In this document: positions 24,273 to 25,618 of the stretch, piece by piece
How the letters are laid out: the number at the start of each line of letters is the position of its first letter
Position numbering within the stretch: position 1 is the stretch's first letter
NCBI GenBank assembly: GCA_965249225.1
Contig: CBDFLT010000003.1
Location: forward strand, 1 to 25,618
Direction of reading: 5' to 3'
DNA from: CBDFLT01 sp965249225
Lineage (GTDB): Bacteria > Chloroflexota > Dehalococcoidia > Lucifugimonadales > G963668185
DNA length: 25,618 nucleotides
Program-made: the position numbers and the translations under genes
The notes under the pieces: generated by a model
Database searches by the model: none
What the model was told of the DNA's origin: nothing
Seen by the model: the letters and a program-made list of their open reading frames with translations, nothing else

Positions 24273-24467
24273 ATGAATATGGCGAACACGACTCAGATCA
24301 CGTTCCGCATCCCAGATGACTTGCTGTCCAGGCTGAGAAGCGTAGCGCAAAGTGAAGATCGCACAGTGTCGAATCTACTGAACCGCATTGTCCGACATTA
24401 TCTTACGTTAGACGATGAAACGCAACTCATACCCCGGCGGCCTGCGGTGCAGGAGGAGGAAGCATGA
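24273..24467 (+). CDS. CopG/Arc-type ribbon-helix-helix protein
   Basis: This 64-residue protein has the classic layout: strand TQITFRIPD, helix DLLSRLRSVAQSEDR, turn TVSNL, helix LNRIVRHYL, then an acidic tail. It should bind DNA as a dimer through the beta ribbon. It is the first gene of a plus-strand operon, driven by a near-consensus promoter that leaves almost no leader; an ATG at 24279 is an alternative start. Its stop codon overlaps the next start as ATGA, so the genes are translationally coupled. Likely an operon autoregulator. Confidence 0.75.
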   Translation: MNMANTTQITFRIPDDLLSRLRSVAQSEDRTVSNLLNRIVRHYLTLDDETQLIPRRPAVQEEEA

Positions 24468-24691
24468 GCGTTGTTGAAAAGCGGGCTCTGAAGCTGCAAG
24501 AAGTACTTAGGCTCGTTAGCCTGTCCTGTACGACGGTCTACCGGATGATGTCGCTAGGCGAGTTTCCCCGTCCTGTGCGGGTCGGTCGGCGGGCAGCCAG
24601 GTGGCACTCCGATGAGATTGAGGAGTGGCTGGCCGCCCGGCCGTACACCGCTCCAGAAAGCCCAGGGCGAGCGGAGGAGGCGCGTCGATGA
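24464..24691 (+). CDS. AlpA-like phage/element transcriptional regulator (excisionase-type HTH)
   Basis: This 75-residue protein matches the AlpA/HTH_17 winged-helix pattern: LKLQEVLRLVSLSCTTVYRM, then MSLGEFPRPVRVGRRAARWH and SDEIEEWLAARP. Relatives activate integrase or excision genes of prophages and satellites, or act as excisionases. That role fits this small-gene island, although no integrase is in the window. Its start overlaps the upstream stop (ATGA at 24464-24467), and its stop overlaps the following start in the same way (24688-24691). Confidence 0.85.
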   Translation: MSVVEKRALKLQEVLRLVSLSCTTVYRMMSLGEFPRPVRVGRRAARWHSDEIEEWLAARPYTAPESPGRAEEARR

Positions 24692-25002
24692 GCTACACGA
24701 CGGTCAGGACGCACATGCGGCGGGGCTATCAAGTCAGGGCACACACCCGACGGACAGACAACCGACATATCCAGGACGTGCTGCGGCGTGGCATAGAGCA
24801 GATAAACAATCGTTATCAGTCCATGCCGGTCTGTTCCCACGTCGGCCAGTTTCTGGCATACCGCGAAACTGGGGTCACCTTCTTTGTCTGCCAGACCTGC
24901 CAACGTCACATCGGGTACTCACAGATGCAGTTGTGGGCCAAAGAAGGGCGAGTCAAGAGGGAGCAGATAGAGATAGCTGAGGAGACGGAGGAACGAGTAT
25001 GA
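24688..25002 (+). CDS. Small zinc-ribbon-like protein of a phage-like operon
   Basis: This 104-residue protein has a basic N-terminal half, then Cys49-x-His51 and CQTCQRH (Cys68, Cys71, His74), an arrangement that could bind zinc. The C-terminus is charged. No family is recognised. The start is the ATG at 24688, coupled to the upstream stop as ATGA, with GGAGGAGG at 24673-24680. The same frame is open further upstream but would overlap the AlpA-like gene extensively. Its own stop overlaps the next ATG (24999-25002). Probably a small nucleic-acid-binding or structural accessory protein. Confidence 0.68.
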   Translation: MSYTTVRTHMRRGYQVRAHTRRTDNRHIQDVLRRGIEQINNRYQSMPVCSHVGQFLAYRETGVTFFVCQTCQRHIGYSQMQLWAKEGRVKREQIEIAEETEERV

Positions 25003-25589
25003 CGACTGTATGGACGCAAGAGGCAGACGCACGGTTACGGGACTATCTCGCGTCACACGAGTTGGTCGACGGCATCGGGACGGAGGAGTCGACGTGCTCG
25101 ATCGCGGCGATCAACCTCGCACTCACTGAGAAGGTAACGGACACCATCCCGAAGTGTATGTCCAAGATTATCGGTCAATGGATGATGCCTATCCAGGATG
25201 TGATGCCCGGGAAGATACGCAACTCGTCGGGGTGGAAGTGTTTGCTGCCGATGGCCGCTGGCACGGGCCGTGAGAGGGAGGAGGAGCGGCTAGCGCTGAT
25301 CATGGATTGGATGTGGGGGACAGTGCTCCCCGATGTACAGAGCGTAGCGGATCAGGGCGGCTTCGGCGCCGAGTGGCGGACGATGTGCATGGAGAAGTCT
25401 CCTGACGCCGCCGGGGCCGCCGCCGGGGCCGCCGCCGGGGCCGCCGACACCAGGGCCGCCGGGGCCGTCGCCTGTGCCGCCAGGGCCGCCACCTGGGCCG
25501 CCACCGGGGCCGCCGGGGACGCCGCCGGGGAGCGGTACGACCCTGTTGGGCTGTTGGCGCGGTTGGTGGCGGAGTCGGAGGAGGTTTAG
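24999..25589 (+). CDS. Hypothetical phage-like protein with Ala/Gly-rich tail
   Basis: This 196-residue protein has an N-terminal domain of about 130 residues containing STCSIAAINLALTEKVTDTI, a CMSKIIGQWMMP helix, a GWKCLLPMAAGTGRE segment and LIMDWMWGTVLPDVQ. Similar-looking sequences are common among uncharacterised phage and island proteins. Residues 136-177 are almost pure Ala/Gly with scattered Asp, Thr, Arg and Trp, encoded by repeated GCCGCCGGGGCC units. A short C-terminal helix (YDPVGLLARLVAESEEV) follows. It is the last coupled gene (ATGA) of the four-gene run. The low-complexity tract may be a flexible linker or a spacer that varies in length. Function unknown. Confidence 0.72.
   Translation: MTTVWTQEADARLRDYLASHELVDGIGTEESTCSIAAINLALTEKVTDTIPKCMSKIIGQWMMPIQDVMPGKIRNSSGWKCLLPMAAGTGREREEERLALIMDWMWGTVLPDVQSVADQGGFGAEWRTMCMEKSPDAAGAAAGAAAGAADTRAAGAVACAARAATWAATGAAGDAAGERYDPVGLLARLVAESEEV
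25404..25529. repeat. Imperfect GCC/GGG low-complexity repeat inside a gene
   Basis: A run of GCCGCCGGGGCC-type 12-base units, perfect at first and then diverging, encodes the Ala/Gly tract of the preceding protein. All changes keep the frame, and such repeats are prone to slippage. Confidence 0.75.
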
Positions 25590-25591
25590 AT

Positions 25592-25618
25592 ATGCGGTAT
25601 GAACCTGGGCAACATATG
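25592..25618 (+). CDS. Start of a further gene, cut by the right edge
   Basis: An ATG at 25592 stands 8 bases after a strong GGAGGAGG site (25576-25583) and continues as MRYEPGQHM to the edge. Nothing more can be said about the product. The strong site and two-base gap after the previous stop suggest that it continues the operon. Confidence 0.5.

Noticed and set aside
25404..25529. Collagen-like GGP repeats when read on the minus strand
   Set aside because: A reflection of the GCC/GGG repeat; the plus-strand frame lies in a coupled operon with a structured N-terminal domain.
1..25618. CRISPR arrays, rRNA and tRNA genes
   Set aside because: No regularly spaced repeats, no rRNA-like segments and no complete tRNA cloverleaf were recognised by reading. 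A tool scan would be needed to exclude a tRNA with certainty.

Overview
The window is GC-rich bacterial DNA. Its gene mix is an orphan molybdenum-hydroxylase subunit, an amidohydrolase, an Asp-box (BNR) protein, a DUF1989 protein, an FAH-family enzyme, FtsZ paralogues, and a cyclase/ATPase/TPR regulator. This mix suggests an uncultivated Chloroflexota, perhaps a SAR202-like Dehalococcoidia. That placement is inference from gene content; no rRNA or other marker gene is present.

Positions 1-10300 hold mostly single-gene units. From the left they are: a secreted protein with a calcium-loop motif cut by the left edge (-); a xanthine dehydrogenase/CoxL-type large subunit (+); an amidohydrolase and a lone cNMP-fold protein (-); a secreted protein with three MopE-type metal-binding repeats (+); an Asp-box propeller protein and a DUF1989 protein (-); and an FAH-family enzyme (+). 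Strong hairpin terminators separate several of them. The metabolic genes fit breakdown of heterocyclic or aromatic organics, but no complete pathway is visible.

Positions 10500-15500 hold the most distinctive group. A NarL-type kinase/regulator operon (-) lies divergent from two tandem FtsZ-family genes (+). The second FtsZ keeps all GTPase motifs but lacks the usual linker and C-terminal peptide. The first has degenerate T1, T4 and T7 loops, so it looks like a pseudo-GTPase. Both are preceded at similar distance by a conserved element of about 47 bp that contains an ACTTTYG motif repeated at 24-bp spacing, followed by similar -35/-10 candidates. This is the best candidate for an undescribed system: a co-regulated active/inactive FtsZ pair, possibly governed by the neighbouring two-component system.

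Positions 15800-20850 hold a small secreted protein of unknown function, a DUF6176-like protein, a class III cyclase/ATPase/TPR regulator whose 3' end is frameshifted, and a hemerythrin-like gene interrupted by one in-frame TGA. The two lesions lie within about 600 bp of each other.

From about 21000 to the right end the sequence looks like a mobile or phage-like island with lower GC by eye. It has an orphan HsdR-N-type nuclease, an ImmA-like protein whose HExxH reads HGIGH, an XRE repressor with a palindromic divergent control region, small HTH and ribbon-helix-helix proteins, and an AlpA-like regulator in an ATGA-coupled operon. That operon ends in a protein with an Ala/Gly-rich low-complexity tail. 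A 23-bp direct repeat lies near its left side. No integrase, tRNA, rRNA or CRISPR array was seen.
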